Assembly (NCBI GenBank): GCA_029817715.1
Contig: JARUPY010000098.1
Location: 62,001 to 126,000 of the forward strand
DNA length: 64,000 nt
Source of the DNA: Melastoma dodecandrum
Taxonomy: Eukaryota; Streptophyta; Magnoliopsida; Myrtales; Melastomataceae
Direction: 5' to 3'
A program made the position numbers and the translations under genes. Below the pieces are notes generated by a model that did not search any database, was not told where the DNA came from, and saw only the letters and a program-made list of their open reading frames with translations. Positions within the stretch are counted from its first letter, which is position 1, and every line of letters starts with the position of its first letter. Below, piece by piece: positions 1-11,476 of this stretch.

Positions 1-478
1 CCGCGCTGATCCGCGAATCGCTTGGCAAGATCGGCATCAAGGTCGAGATTCAAAAGTACCCGGACGCCCAGATGTCCACCTTCATCTCCGAGAAAGAAGC
101 TGCCCTTCTTCGTCGAAGGTATCGTGGCTTGGTTCCCGAAAACCGATTACTTCCTGCGCAACTTCTATACGGGTGATCAGCGGTGGAACTACTCGTCGAT
201 CAACGATCCGCAGATCAACGCCATCGCCAACGAGGCTCGCTTCGAACGAGATCCCGCTAAGTACGAGGTCTTGGCGAAGAAGCTGAACGCGATCCTCTTC
301 GATCAGATGCCGCAGATCCCCGTCTGGCAGCCGAACCAGGACGCGGTGATGCAGCCGGAGCGTCGACGGTTACGTCTATCAGTTCCATCGGCAAGTGGAT
401 TACCGCGATCTGAGCCGGCGGAAAGTGAGCCGCGTGCGGGGACCGGCCGTCGACGGAGCGGGGGCGAAGACTGCATGA
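1..478 (+). CDS. Peptide/nickel ABC transporter substrate-binding protein (SBP family 5), C-terminal part
   Basis: This is the C-terminal end of a periplasmic solute-binding protein of the DppA/OppA family; its start lies before the window. The readable part carries the typical late-domain sequence with WNYSSINDPQINAI, then a PQIPVWQP segment, as in dipeptide-binding proteins. The frame moves once near base 92 (one extra A in GAGAAAGAAG). The stop at 476-478 overlaps the start of the following permease gene (ATGA), so it is the first visible gene of a binding protein-permease-permease-ATPase operon. The ligand cannot be told from this fragment; a peptide or similar compound is the family expectation. 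Confidence 0.8.
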
Positions 479-1552
479 GCGCACACGCCCTCGCCGGTCA
501 GGAGGTGCGGCCCGGCTGGCTCGCCGGAACCCTTCGTCGCGCGGGCTCACGGCTCGTCTCGTCGGTCCCGGCACTCCTCGGAGTCGTCGTCTTCACCTTC
601 ATCCTGATGCGCGTGCTGCCCGGCGACCCGGCCGTCTTCTTCGCCTCCGGCCCCAACGCCGGCAAGGCTGAGATCGAGGAACTGCGTCATCAGCTCGGCC
701 TCGACAAGCCGATCCCCGTCCAGCTCGTGCTCTATCTGCGCGACATTGCGAACGGGGAATCTCGGCCGCTCGCTCACGACCGGTCAGCCCGTCCTGGAAG
801 ATTTGAAGACGAGGCTGCCCCGCGTCGCCTCGAGCTCACCGTCTCCGCCCTGCTGATCGCCCTCTTCGCCGCGCTTCCCCTCGGCATCCTCGCCGCGCTC
901 AAGCCCGGATCCCGTGATCGACCACACCGTGCGCTTCGTCTGCTCCCTCGGCGTCTGCGTGCCGACCTTCGTCTCCGGGCTGCTGCTGATTTACGCATTC
1001 TACTACCTGCTCGGTCTCGCGCCTGACCCGACGGGCCGTCTCGACGTCCTTCGCGTCGGCTCCGGCGACCGTCACCGGGCTTCCTGACCATCGACACTCT
1101 GCTCGCGTGGGACCTCGAGACCTTCCGCGCGGTGGTGGCGCAGCTTTGTCTGCCGGCCCTGACGATGGCGCTGTTCGTCCTCGCCCCGCTCGCGCGCATG
1201 ACCCGCGCCTCGATGCTCGCGGTCCTTTCCTCGGATTACGTCCGGACCGGGCGCGCCCTCGGCCTCTCCGGCCGGCGCGTGGTGCTGGTCTATGCCTTGC
1301 GCAAACGCGCCTCCTGCCGGTTGCTGACGATCATCGGCATCGTGTTCTCGACCATGCTCGGCGCCAACGTGCTGGTGGAGAAGGTGTTCTCCTGGCCCGG
1401 CGTCGCCTCCTACGCGCTGGATGCGCTGCTCGCCTCGGACTATGCCCCCGTCCAGGGCTTCGTCCTCCTCCATGGCGACGATCTTCGTCCTCGTGAACCT
1501 CACCGTGGACGTCCTCTACGGTATCGCCGACCCCAGGGTCTCCGTCGCATGA
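475..1552 (+). CDS. Peptide ABC transporter permease, DppB type
   Basis: Inner-membrane permease that pairs with the next permease to form the channel. The N-terminal helix (ALLGVVVFTFILMRVLPGDP, about residues 35-54) followed by the periplasmic loop with LGLDKPIPVQ is the hallmark of DppB-type permeases. The cytoplasmic coupling loop (DYVRTGRALGLSG, about residues 252-265) contacts the ATPase. The reconstructed length of about 355 residues is normal for the family. Frame changes occur near 770 (one extra G), 905, 1070 and 1310. ATG at 475 overlaps the upstream stop, and the stop at 1550-1552 overlaps the ATG of the next gene, which supports both ends. Confidence 0.85.
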
Positions 1553-2398
1553 GTTCGGCCACCCTTCGCCACACCGGCTTCGTGCTGCGCGGCAATCCCG
1601 TCACGGCGGTGGCCGCCTTCGGCGTCTCGGCGCTCATCCTTGTCGCGCTTCTCGCGCCCTGGATCGCGCCCTACGATCCCGTCGCCTCGGACGTGCCCCA
1701 GGCGCTCATGCCGCCCTCCGCGGCTCACTGGGCCGGCACGGACCAGCTCGGGCGGGACATCTTCAGCCGCCTGCTCTACGCCACGCGCCTCGACCTCGCG
1801 ATCGCTGCGTCTGCCGTGGTGCTCTCCTTCGCGGTGGGCGCCGTCGTCGGCGCGGCCTGCGGCTACGCCGGGGGTGCCGTCGATCGCTGGACGGGACGCA
1901 TCGTCGACGTGCTGATGGCTTTTCCGCTCTTCGTTCTGGCGATGGCGATGGTGGCGGCGCTCGGCAATCGCGTTGAGAACATCGTGATCGCGACGGCCAT
2001 CATCAACCTGCCCTTCTACTGCCGTTTCGCCCGCGCCGAGGGGAACGTGCGCCGCTCGGCCGGGTGGGTGGAAGCCGCGCGGGCCTCCGGCAACAGCCAT
2101 GCGGGCGGTCGTGCTGCGCTTCCTCCTGCCGAACGTGCTGCCGGCCATGGCGGTGCAGATCAGCCTGAACCTCGGCTGGGCGATCCTGAACGCCGCCGGC
2201 CTGTCCTTCATCGGCCTGGGCGTCACGCCGCCGACGCCGGAATGGGGCATCATGGTCGCGGAAGGCGCGCGGTTCATCTCGACCGGAAAATGGTGGCTGG
2301 TGGCGATGCCGGGGCTGGCGCTGATGCTGACGGTGCTGTGCTTCAACCTGCTGGGCGACGGGCTGCGCGACATCCTGGACCCCCGGATGCGCACGTGA
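1549..2398 (+). CDS. Peptide ABC transporter permease, DppC type
   Basis: Second permease of the peptide-type transporter. It starts with the short cytoplasmic segment and first helix typical of DppC, followed by the DQLGRDIFSRLLYATR motif (about residues 63-78) that is diagnostic for this subfamily. The EAA-type coupling loop (VEAARASG) lies near residue 178. One frame break at about 2092 splits the gene; the downstream half resumes with the GLSFIGLGVTPPTPEWG motif. The total length of about 283 residues is normal. The stop overlaps the GTG start of the ATPase gene (GTGA), so the operon is translationally coupled. Confidence 0.87.
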
Positions 2399-4093
2399 CC
2401 GCCGCTTCGTCGCTCCTCACGATCGAGGATCTCCACGTCACCTTCTCCACCCGCCACGGACCCGTGCCGGCGATCCGGGGCATCTCGCTTGCCCTGGCTC
2501 CGGGGGAGACGCTCGGCGTCGTCGGCGAATCCGGTTCGGGCAAGTCGGTGACGGCGCTCGCCGTGATGCGCCTCCTCGATCGGGCCGGGCGCATTGAGAA
2601 GGGGCGGATCCGCTTCGAGGGTGAGGACATCACGTCGGCGGCCCCGAGCCGCCTGCGGCCCTTGCGAGGCGCCGCCCTCTCGATGATCTTCCAGAACCCC
2701 CGCGTCGCGCTCAACCCGATCCGCACCTGCGGGCTCCAGATCGCCGATGTCCTGCGCGCCCACGAGGACATCTCATCCGCGGCGGCGCGCGCGCTCGGGC
2801 GCTCGATCTCCTCAAGGCTGTCCGCATCCGCGAGCCGGAGGCTCGCCTCGACGCCTACCCGCACGAGCTCTCCGGCGGCATGTGCCAGCGCGTCATGATC
2901 GCGATGGCGATCGCCTGTGCGCCGCGGCTCCTCATCGCCGATGAGCCGACGACGGGCCTCGACGTCACCACGCAGAAAAACCGTGATGGATCTCCTCGCC
3001 GGCCTGACCGCCGAGCGCGGCATGGCGCTGATCCTGATCACGCACGATCTCGGGCTGGCGGCCCGCTACTGCGACCGGATCGCGGTGATGGAGCGAGGGC
3101 TCGTCGTCGAGGAAGCCGCGCCGCAGACGCTCTTCGGCAATCCCCAGCACCCCTATACCCGCCGTCTGGTCGCCGCCTCGCCGACGCCGACCTCGACCCT
3201 GGCGGACCTCACACCGGACAAGGCCGACGGTGCCGGCGAAGCAGTCGAGGGGACGGGCGTCGTCCCCCGCCGCGCCGGCCCGCCGACGAGGACAAGCGCC
3301 GGTTCTCGAAGTCGGCCGTCTCGTCAAACGGTTCGGCGCCGGCGACCCGGCCGTGGCGGACGTGTCATTCCGGATCGCGGCCGGGGAAAGCCTCGGTCTC
3401 GTCGGCGAGTCCGGGTCGGGCAAGAGTACGGTCTCCCGCCTCGTCTGTCGCCTCCTCGATCAGACGGAGGGCACGATCCTGTTCGACGGCGAGGACATCG
3501 GCGGCATTCCCGCGCGCGATTTTCATCGCTCGCCCCACCGGCGCGACGTGCAGATCGTCTTCCAAGATGCGGGCGAGAGCCTCAACCCGCGTTTCTCCGC
3601 CTACGACAGCATCGTCGATCCCCTGCACCGCCTTTGATCGCCTGCGGGATCGGCGGGCGCTGCGCCGCCGGGGCGGAAGAGCTCGCCGAGCGGGTCGGCT
3701 TCGCCTCCGCTCTCCTCGACCGCTTCCCGCATCAGCTTTCGGGGGGGCAGCGGGCGCGGGTCGGGATCGCGCGGGCCATCGCCACGAACCCGCGCCTCCT
3801 CGTCCTCGACGAGCCGACCGCTGCCCTCGACGTCTCCGTCCAGGCCGTGATCCTTCAGCTCCTCGACCGCCTGCGCCGCGAGACCGGTCTCGCGATGCTC
3901 TTCGTGAGCCACGATCTCAACGTCGTGCGGATGCTCTGCGACCGCACCATCGTGATGCAGACGGGCCGGATCGTCGAAGAAGGGGCGAGCGGGCAGGTGT
4001 TTTCCGCCCCTGCCGCTGCCTATACCCGCGAACTCGTCTCGGCGATCCCGCACTTCGTCCCGGGAGGGAGCGCGGCAGGCCGCCCTCGCGTAG
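2395..4093 (+). CDS. Peptide ABC transporter double ATP-binding protein (DppD and DppF halves)
   Basis: Two complete ATP-binding cassettes lie in tandem with no stop between them. The first (2395 to about 3200) has Walker A GESGSGKS near residue 44, a Q-loop in [12 protein letters not shown], the signature ELSGGMCQR and Walker [13 protein letters not shown]. The second (about 3230-4090) has [18 protein letters not shown] and [12 protein letters not shown], followed by the oligopeptide-type C-terminal segment. Only insertion errors separate the reading frames, and one extra base between the halves would make a natural YejF-like fusion of about 550 residues. Two separate genes, with a GTG start at 3230, cannot be excluded. 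Further breaks lie near 2790, 2980 and 3640; the stop is taken at 4091 after one more. Confidence 0.75.
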
Positions 4094-4103
4094 GGGCCGG
4101 CTC

Positions 4104-5082
4104 TCAGGCCGGCCGATCGAGGCCGAGCATCAGGCGGATGTTCTGCACCGCCGCGCCCGAGGCGCCCTTGCCGAGGTTGTCGAAACGGGCGACCAGAACC
4201 GCCTGCCTGTGCAACTCGGAACCGAACACGCGCAGTTCGAGGGTGTTCGTATCGTTGAGAGCCTCGGGCTCGATCTTTTCCTTGTGCGTCCCGGTGGCGG
4301 CGCCGGGGACGACGACGACCGAACCGCCCGTGGGGTAATGCGCCATGAGCGCCGCCTCGAGATCGGCCGCCTTCGGCCGACCCGGCAGCATGTCGAGATG
4401 GAGGGGGATGCTCACCAGCATGCCCTGGCGGAAATGCCCGACCGAGGGCACGAAGATCGGCCGCCGGGTGAGCTTGGCGTAGGCTTGGGTCTCCGGCAGG
4501 TGCTTGTGCGCGAAGCCGAGGCCATAGAGCTGGAAGGCGGGCGCGTCGCCGGCGCCGTCCTCGTAAGCCTCGATCATCTGCCGGCCGCCGCCGCTGTAGC
4601 CGCTCACCGCATTGATCGCGATGGGATGATCCGCAGGGAGCACGCCGGCCTCGACGAGCGGGCGCAGGAGGGCCACCGCGCCGGTGGGATAGCAGCCCGG
4701 GTTGGCGACGCGCCGCGACCCCCGCGACGGCCGCCGCATGGCCTTCGGTGAGTTCTGGAAACCCGTAAGTCCAGCCCGGGGCGACCCGATGAGCGGTGCT
4801 GGCGTCGAGAACCTTCGGACCGCGCTCGCCCATGGCGTCGACGAGGGCTACCGTCTCCCTCGCCGCATCGTCGGGCAGGCACAGCACGACGAGATCGCTC
4901 TCGGCCATCAGGGCGCGCTTGGCGTCGACATCCTTGCGCCGTTCGGGCGCGATGCTGTTCAGCCGGATGTCGGACTGGCCGAGCAGGCGCTCGCGGATGC
5001 CGAGCCCGGTGGTTCCGGCCTCCCCGTCGATGAAGACGGAGGCCGTGCGGGTGGGCGCGTCGGGCAGGACGGAGGACGACAT
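4104..5082 (-). CDS. argC: N-acetyl-gamma-glutamyl-phosphate reductase, short type
   Basis: Reduces N-acetylglutamyl phosphate with NADPH in arginine synthesis, in the cytoplasm. The N-terminus has the [17 protein letters not shown] nucleotide-binding segment typical of the roughly 310-residue type 2 ArgC, and the catalytic cysteine sits in NPGCYPTGA. The downstream half carries the expected GHFRQGM and GAAVQN motifs. A single frame break between about 4715 and 4740 separates the halves. The ATG at 5080-5082 gives the family N-terminus. The gene is convergent with the peptide ABC operon, only about 10 bases away, and stands alone rather than with other arg genes. Confidence 0.92.
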
Positions 5083-5307
5083 GGGAATGACCTTAAAACA
5101 GCGATGAGTGCGAACACGGCAAGGCGCAACTGAATGAGCGCGCGAGAAAGAAGTCCGTCAGCGTCGTCGCAGGAGGGTCATGACGATGGAATGACGGCAA
5201 AGGCTCCCCGCGTCAACCGGACCTATTTCTCCCACAGCGCGAGTCGGAACCCGCGCCTCGCCCCCCCTGTTGCCGCTCAGATCCCTGGGAAACGAGAGTG
5301 TTGAGTG

Positions 5308-5837
5308 ATGTCCGAAACCGCGAAGAAGTCGAAACCCGAAGCTCTGGGACAAGGTCAAGAAGGAGGTCACGAAGTCTTCCAAGGGCGGCAAGTCGGGCCA
5401 GTGGTCCCGCGCGCAAGGCTCAGCTCGCGACGCAGGAGTACAAGGCCGAGGGCGGGCGCTACGAGGGCGGCAAGTCCTCCGACAATCATCTCAAGCAGTG
5501 GACCGACGAGGAGTGGGGCACGAAGTCGGGCCGCAAGAGCAAGGATTCGGGCGAGCGCTACCTGCCGAAGAAGGCCCGCGAGACGCTGTCGGATTCCGAG
5601 TACAAGCGCTCCAGCGACAAGAAGCGGGCCGACACCGCCAAGGGGCATCAGTTCTCCAAGCAGCCGAAGGACGTCGCGAAGAAGGCTGCCGCCGCACGCA
5701 AGACGGGTAAGGCCGGCAAGGCGGCGTCGAGCGGCGCGACGAAGGCCGATCTGATGAAGCAGGCGAAGGCGAAGAACATCAAGGGCCGCTCGACGATGTC
5801 GAAGGCCGAGCTTCAGTCCGCCGTCGCACGCGCCTAA
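5308..5837 (+). CDS. DUF5872-type basic protein with Rho-N/SAP-like tail
   Basis: A small, very lysine-rich protein of about 175 residues. The core (KGGKSGQWS, then KAEGGRYEGGK, KQWTDEEWGTKSG and RYLPKKARETLS) matches what I recall of the DUF5872 family; the function is unknown. An alanine/lysine linker is followed by a C-terminal helical segment (KADLMKQAKAKNIKGRSTMSK) of the Rho-N/SAP-like kind, which often binds nucleic acid. DNA or RNA binding is therefore an inference. Frame breaks occur near 5345 and 5412; downstream of these the frame is clean. The ATG at 5308 restores the expected N-terminus MSETAKKSKPE. The gene is convergent with the neighbouring kinase, whose stop it overlaps by four bases. 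Confidence 0.75.
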
Positions 5838-8253
5838 GCGCCCATCGGGCCGGAGCCGGTCACGGCTTCGGCCCCTCTCTTCCCTCCCGTGCGGCGAGCC
5901 GATCGAACGAGCGTCTGCATGTCCGTGGGCAAGGACTTCGGCTCGTATGTCGCGTAGAGCGCCCGCAACTCCCGGCCGATGGCCGCGAGGCTGATCGTTC
6001 CCTTGGTCAGGACGATGTCCGCCTGACGATCGAGGGCCGCGCGTTCCTCCGCCGTCATGTCCTTGGCGGTAAGCACGATCACGGGGAGATCCCCACCGGG
6101 CCGCGTCCGCAACTCGCGCAGGAAGGTGAAGCCGTCCATCTCCGGCATCATCAGGTCGAGAAGGATGAGGACGGGCGCCCGCGCCTCGAAGCGTTCGAGG
6201 GCGACGGCTCCGTTCTCGGCTTCCACGACCTGCCACCCGTCGCGCTTCAGCATGCGGCCGAGGCGCGCGCGCGCGTCCGCGTCGTCGTCGACGACGAGCA
6301 CCTCACCCGCGACCTTCCGCCGGCCGGTGTGCGTCCATCGCCTTGCGAAGAGCGTCCCGGTCGACGGGCTTGGCCAGGTACTCGGTCGCGCCGAGCGTCT
6401 TCGCGAGCGCCCGCTCGTTGACGACGCTCGTGATGATCACGGGCGTCGCCTTGAGGTCGGCATCGGTGCGGATCGCGTGAAGGACCTCCCAGCCGTTCAT
6501 GCGCGGGCATCTCGATGTCGAGGAGGATCGCCCGTGGCTTCAGAGCCCGCGCGAGCGTCAGCCCGGCGCGCCCATCGGGCGCCGTGCGCACGCGAAAGCC
6601 TTTCCCGTTCGAGGAAGCGCTGGAGGATGTCGCGGGCGGAGGGATCGTCGTCCACGACCAGCACGACATCGTGCGGATCGGCGTCCGTCGGCATGGCTGA
6701 CTCGACGGGATCGACGGGTCTCGCGGCCTCGGGCTCCGCCTCGGCCTGCTCGGGCATGATCGTCGGCACCCGGATGGTGAAGGTCGATCCTTCGCCGTGG
6801 ATGCTCTCGACAGTGACGTCCCCGCCCATGCGCCGGGCGAAGGCCCGGCTCAGCGCGAGACCCAGCCCCGTGCCGCCGAACTTGCGGGTGGTCGATTCGT
6901 CGGCCTGGGAGAAGCGCTGGAACAGGCGGCCCATCTGCTCGGGGCTGAGGCCGATGCCGGTATCGCTCACCGCGAAACGCAGCCACTCGCCGGCCTCGTC
7001 GCTTTCGCGCCGAATGGCGAGGCGGATGTCCCCGTTCTCGGTGAACTTCGCGGCGTTGCCGACGATGTTGAGGAGGCATTGCCGGAGCTTCGTCTCGTCC
7101 TGATGGACGGTGCCTAGATCGGCGCGGAGCTCCAGGGTGAAGCGATTGTGCTTGCGTTCGACGAGGGATTCCGTCGCGTTCGCGATGTCTTGCGCCAGCG
7201 CCTCGACGGAGAAGGTCGACGCCGCGAACTCCATGCGCCCGGCCTCGATCCTGGAGAGGTCCAGCACGTCGTTGATGAGCGAGAGGAGGTGGCGCGCGTT
7301 CGCGTCGATCTTGTTGAGGTCGGGAAGGAGGTCGCCCTTGCCCCGAATCCTCCAACTCCTCGCCGATCATCTCCGCGTAGCCGATCACGGCCGAGAGCGG
7401 CGTGCGCAACTCATGGCTCATGTTGGCGAGGAACTGGCTCTTCGCCCGATTGGCGTTCTCCGCGGCCGCGAGCGCATGCTCGACGCGCTCCTCGGCCTGA
7501 CGCCTTGCGGTCGCGTCGACGTGCACGCCGACCCATTCGCGGATGCTGCCGTCCTGCGCCTTCACGGGCGCCGCCCGCACCTCCATGTAGCGGTACTCGC
7601 CATCGTGCCGGCGCATCCAGTACTCCGCTTCGAAGAGCGAAGCGCTCTCGACCGCGCGGGCCCAGAGTTCGGAGGCGCGCGCCCGGTCGTCGGGGCGCAC
7701 GGCCTCCACCCATCCCCAGCCGAGGTAAGTCCTCCTCGCTCTGGCCGGTATAGGCGGACCACCGCCATTGATTGGGCACCATCTGTCCCGAGGCGTCGGC
7801 GAACCAGATGATCGCGGCAGCGGCATCCACGAGGGCCCGGAGCCGCTCTTCCGAATGGCGCAGGCGATCTTCCGTACGGCGGCGATCGGAGATGTCGGTG
7901 TTCGTGCCGAACCACCGCACGACGTTGCCCTCGGCGTCGCGGTGCGGCACGGCGCGGGAGAGAAACCAACGGTAGCTGCCGTCCTTCGCCCTGAGCGGAA
8001 AGGTGTCTTCCCAGGGAGCCCCGAGGCTGAACGCCTGCCGGATCTTGGCGGAGACCGCATCGACGCGATCGGGATGGTGGACGCTCTGCCAGCCCCAGCC
8101 GAGCATCTCCTCGGGCGTCGTGCCGGTGTAATCGTACCAGCGCTGGTTATACCAGAGGATCTCGCCCTCGCCGTCCGCGATCCAGGCGAGTTGCGGTAGC
8201 GTGTCGGCGAGGAGTCTCAGATCCGTCTCGTCCGGCCCTGTCGCCATCGCCAT
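5834..8253 (-). CDS. Hybrid sensor histidine kinase: PAS-PAS-HisKA-HATPase-REC-REC
   Basis: A soluble sensor kinase of about 805 residues with no membrane segment. In order it has two PAS domains (about 10-130 and 135-255, both with the [11 protein letters not shown] or [12 protein letters not shown] type of ending), a HisKA helix with the phosphorylatable His in [10 protein letters not shown] (about 290), an HATPase domain with [15 protein letters not shown] and GGTGLGLAL, and two receiver domains with aspartates in ILLDIEMP and ILLDLMMP. The receiver pair suggests an internal phosphorelay. Frame breaks lie near 6245-6305, 6500, 6600, 7345 and 7725. ATG at 8251-8253 gives [10 protein letters not shown] second ATG six bases in is possible. 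Confidence 0.85.
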
Positions 8254-8639
8254 CCGTTCCCACGGGGGGCGCACAGCCCCCTCCCAAGTAGCCCGAGCGT
8301 CGTTCGATCCGTTGGATGGATCGCGCGAAACGCAAAGGGGCATTCGGGCCGCCATGCCGATCGGGTGCAGGGCAACCGCCCTCCCAACTCGACGATGCCA
8401 CACCCGTTCCCCACGGGAGCAACGGCGCAACGCAGGAGGAGATCCGAACCTTGGGATGGTCCACATCGCAAGGGAACTTTCCACGGCGGCATCGCGGATT
8501 CCCGCTCCGGGCCCTTCCCGAGGCCAATGGGTCGGCGGTACATGCGAAGGAGGGTGCGCTCGCGCATCCCCGTCGGGACGACCCGCCTCACGACCGACGA
8601 GACCCTGACCATGACGACGGCCTGGAGCGGAGCGCGACC
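8254..8639. other. Divergent intergenic region, no gene seen
   Basis: This 386-base stretch separates the kinase gene from the flavin reductase gene, which are transcribed away from each other, so it should carry both promoters. No reading frame here resembles a protein, and I could not pick out a convincing promoter, operator or RNA. Confidence 0.5.
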
Positions 8640-9173
8640 ATGAGCGGAACACCTGCCGAGACGGCCGGAAGCCCCGAAGCCTTGCCGGCGGTGGACCGTC
8701 TCGCCTACCGCAGCGGCATGTCGAAGCTCGCGGCGGCCGTGAACATCATCACGAGCGTCGGCGAGGCGGGCTGGTACGGCTTCACCGCCTCGGCAGTCTG
8801 CAGTGTCACGGATACGCCACCGACCCTGCTCGTGTGCATCAACCGGTCCACCCAATCCTACCCGATCATCACGAAGAGCCGGGTACTCTGCGTGAACACC
8901 GTCGCCGGACCGCACGAGGACCTCTCGATGCTGTTCGCGGGAGCGGGAGGCGAGAAGGACATGGCGACCCGTTTCGCGGGCGGCGAGTGGACGACCCTCG
9001 CGACGGGGGCCCCTGCCCTGCGGAATGCCACCGTGTCCTTCGACTGCCGCGTGGTCAACGCCGCCGAGGTCGGTACCCACGACGTGCTGTTCTGCGAGGT
9101 GCTCGCGGTGGCCGAGGGCAACGATGCGGACGGCCTGGTCTACTACGGCCGCCGCTTCCACCGGGTGGCGTGA
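8640..9173 (+). CDS. Flavin reductase-like domain protein
   Basis: An intact 177-residue gene. The sequence shows the FMN-binding split-barrel flavin reductase pattern: MSKLAAAVNIITS near residue 25, then YGFTASAVCSVTDTPPTLLVCIN, NTVAGPHEDLSMLFAG and a C-terminal YYGRRFHRV. Family members (RutF, HpaC and relatives) use NAD(P)H to reduce free flavin for a partner monooxygenase. No monooxygenase gene is adjacent; the nearest flavin monooxygenase in the window is the LLM gene at 35.2 kb, so the partner is unknown. ATG at 8640 is preceded by no strong ribosome binding site. Confidence 0.88.
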   Translation: MSGTPAETAGSPEALPAVDRLAYRSGMSKLAAAVNIITSVGEAGWYGFTASAVCSVTDTPPTLLVCINRSTQSYPIITKSRVLCVNTVAGPHEDLSMLFAGAGGEKDMATRFAGGEWTTLATGAPALRNATVSFDCRVVNAAEVGTHDVLFCEVLAVAEGNDADGLVYYGRRFHRVA

Positions 9174-9206
9174 TCCGGATCGCCACGCCGTGGAGGTCGA
9201 TGGACC

Positions 9207-9944
9207 TCACATCGGGTGAAGCACGCGGCGCAGGAAATCCTGCGTCCGGGCCTGCCGCGGATTGGCGAGCACGGCCTCGGCGCTCCCCTCTTCCACGACG
9301 ACGCCGCCGTCCATGAAGACCACGGAGTCGGCCACCTCGCGGGCGAACCCCATCTCGTGGGTCACGACGACCATCGTCATGCCCTCGTCGGCGAGCGAGC
9401 GCATGACGGCGAGGACCTCGCCGACGAGTTCCGGGTCGAGCGCCGAGGTCGGCTCGTCGAACAGGATCGCGTCCGGCCGCATGGCGAGCGCGCGGGCGAT
9501 GGCGACGCGCTGCTGCTGGCCGCCCGACAGGCTCGATGGATAGGCGGCGGCCTTCTCCGCGAGGCCGACCCTGGCGAGCAGCGCCCGCCCCTGCGCCTCC
9601 GCTTCGTCCCGCGGCACCTTCTTCACGAAGACCGGCCCCTCGATCACGTTCTCCAGCGCGGTGCGGTGGGGAAACAGGTTGAAGCGCTGGAACACCATCG
9701 CCGCCTTCGTGCGCACGGCGGCGATGCTGCGCGCCGCCCGGTCCACCCGCACGCCCTCCACCGTGATGGTCCCGGCGTCGTAGCTCTCGAGCCCGTTGAT
9801 GCAGCGCAGGATGGTGGATTTGCCCGAGCCCGACGGCCCGATAATGCAGACAACCTCGCCCTTCGCCACTCGCATGGAGAAGCCGCGGATGACGTGATGG
9901 CTGCCGAAGCTCTTGTGAACGTCGCGAAGTTCGATCATCGCCAT
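9207..9944 (-). CDS. Polar amino-acid ABC transporter ATP-binding protein
   Basis: An intact 245-residue ATPase of the GlnQ/HisP family. Walker [10 protein letters not shown] is at residues 36-44, the Q-loop is in [11 protein letters not shown], the signature is [15 protein letters not shown], Walker B is [14 protein letters not shown], and the switch histidine lies in VVTHEMGFA. It ends with the short family C-terminus lacking any regulatory domain. It lies directly downstream of the permease gene (five bases apart) and is the last gene of the minus-strand operon M20 hydrolase-binding protein-permease-ATPase. It powers uptake of the ligand captured by the protein at 10630-11382. Confidence 0.93.
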   Translation of the reverse strand: MAMIELRDVHKSFGSHHVIRGFSMRVAKGEVVCIIGPSGSGKSTILRCINGLESYDAGTITVEGVRVDRAARSIAAVRTKAAMVFQRFNLFPHRTALENVIEGPVFVKKVPRDEAEAQGRALLARVGLAEKAAAYPSSLSGGQQQRVAIARALAMRPDAILFDEPTSALDPELVGEVLAVMRSLADEGMTMVVVTHEMGFAREVADSVVFMDGGVVVEEGSAEAVLANPRQARTQDFLRRVLHPM

Positions 9945-9948
9945 GGGA

Positions 9949-10602
9949 TCACCGGCGGGCGAGCCGCGCTTCGAGACGCGAGACGAGGAAGGTGAGCGGC
10001 AGGCTCATGCAGAGGTAGAGCATCGCGACGAGGGTGAAGACCGTCGTGTTGTCGAAGGTGGATGACGCGATCAGCTTGCCCTGGAGGGCGAGTTCCGCGA
10101 CCGTGATGGTCGAGGCCTGCGAGGAATCCTTGAGCATCATGATCATGATGTTGCCGTAGGGCGGCAGCGCGATCCGGATCGCCTGCGGCAGGATCACCCG
10201 CCGCATGGTCATGCCCCAGCCCATGCCGATCGACAGGGCGGCCTCCACCTGCCCGCGATCCACCGCCTCGATCCCGGCGCGGAAGTTCTCGGCCTGATAG
10301 GCCGAATAGGCGATGCCGAGGCCGATGATCGCCGCCTGGACCGCCGTGAACGAGAGGCCGAAATCCGGCAGCACGAAGTAGATGTAGAACAGCTGCACGA
10401 TGATCGGGATGCCGCGGATCACGTTGACGATCGCCGCGGCGAGGCTTGCGAGTACCCGGACGCCGGACACACGCATCAAGGCCCAGACGAGGCCGAGCAC
10501 CGTCGAGAGCAGGAAGGAGCCGATGGTGACGAGAATGGTCAGCCACAGGCCCCGCGCCAGGATCGGCAGGAACTCCGTGGCCCGCTCCAGGAACACCGAC
10601 AC
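9949..10602 (-). CDS. Polar amino-acid ABC transporter permease
   Basis: An intact 217-residue inner-membrane permease of the HisMQ/GlnP type. About five hydrophobic helices are visible, and the coupling loop [22 protein letters not shown] (about residues 127-148) is the family signature for ATPase contact. The motif [20 protein letters not shown] near residue 62 is also typical. It is the only permease in this operon, so it probably acts as a homodimer. Gene order and spacing tie it to the ATPase just downstream and the binding protein just upstream. Confidence 0.92.
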   Translation of the reverse strand: MSVFLERATEFLPILARGLWLTILVTIGSFLLSTVLGLVWALMRVSGVRVLASLAAAIVNVIRGIPIIVQLFYIYFVLPDFGLSFTAVQAAIIGLGIAYSAYQAENFRAGIEAVDRGQVEAALSIGMGWGMTMRRVILPQAIRIALPPYGNIMIMMLKDSSQASTITVAELALQGKLIASSTFDNTTVFTLVAMLYLCMSLPLTFLVSRLEARLARR

Positions 10603-10629
10603 GGCAGATCGTTCGTGAGAGGTCTGCCG

Positions 10630-11382
10630 CTACTGCGTCAGGCCCCATTTCGCGAGGATCTTGTCGAGGGTGCCGTTGGCCTTGATGGTGGAGAGCCCGG
10701 CATTGACCTTTCTTGAGGAGTTCGCCATCGGCCTTGCGCACGCCGATCCCGACCGAGCCCGTCACCATCGGCTTGTAGCCCTTGACGAGACGCACGTCGG
10801 GGAAGCGGCCCTGCTGGAGGTTGTAGGCAACGATGGGAAGGTCCGCGAAGCCGGCCTTCAGGCGTCCGGAGTTCACGTCACGGATGATGTCGGGGATCGT
10901 GTCGTAGATCTTCACCTCGGTGAAGAGGCCGGATTTCTTCAGCGGCTCGACGAAGGCGGTGCCGACCTGCACGCCGACGACGCCCCCTTCACCGCCTGGA
11001 GATCCGGGTAGTCCTTGGTGTCGGACTTCGGCACGAAGAGCCCGTCGCCGTAGGTGTAGATCGGGTCCGAGAAGTCGATCACCTGCTTGCGGGGCTCGGT
11101 GATGTACATCGCCGCCGCGATGGCATCGATCCGGTTCGAGGTGAGCGCGCCGATGAGCGCGGAGAACGCCATCGGCTCGATCTGGACCGCGAAGCCCGCC
11201 TCCTTGCCCACCGCGTTGACGAGGTCGACCATCACGCCCTGGATCGTGTTGGTCTTGGTGTCGAGGAAGGTGAAGGGGATGCCGGTGGGTGTGGAGCCGA
11301 CGCGCACCGTCTGCTGCGCCGAGGCGGGACCTGAGAGGAAGGCTCCAAGCGTCGCGAACAGGAGCAAGGACCGGACGCGCAT
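10630..11382 (-). CDS. Polar amino-acid ABC transporter substrate-binding protein
   Basis: Periplasmic binding protein of family 3 (HisJ/GlnH type), about 250 residues. An N-terminal signal peptide (LLLFATLGAFLSGPASA) is followed by VRVGSTPTGIPFTF and the domain signature GVMVDLVNAVGKEAGF. Later motifs DAIAAAMYITEPRKQVIDFSDPI and KAGFADLPIVAYN fit the two-lobed fold. Frame breaks lie near 10990 and 10715. The ATG at 11380-11382 has the strong ribosome binding site GAGGTGG five bases upstream, and this fixes the start. The ligand is not identifiable; its gene neighbour suggests an N-acyl or peptide-like amino acid (inference). Confidence 0.88.
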
Positions 11383-11476
11383 GAAAACCACCTCGGGGCC
11401 ACGGGGATGAACGGCGTCGCCGATCCTGCATGGGAGCGGCCGAGCCGCAAGGCTCGGCCGTCGGATTCGCAGTGGG

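Noticed and set aside
1516..2763. Long antisense open frames opposite the permease and ATPase genes, and similar ones throughout
   Set aside because: They mirror real genes, are arginine/alanine-rich and have no family resemblance; expected in 70% G+C DNA.
8201..8608. Open frame in the gap between the kinase and flavin reductase
   Set aside because: Low-complexity basic translation overlapping the kinase start, with no ribosome binding site and no family resemblance.
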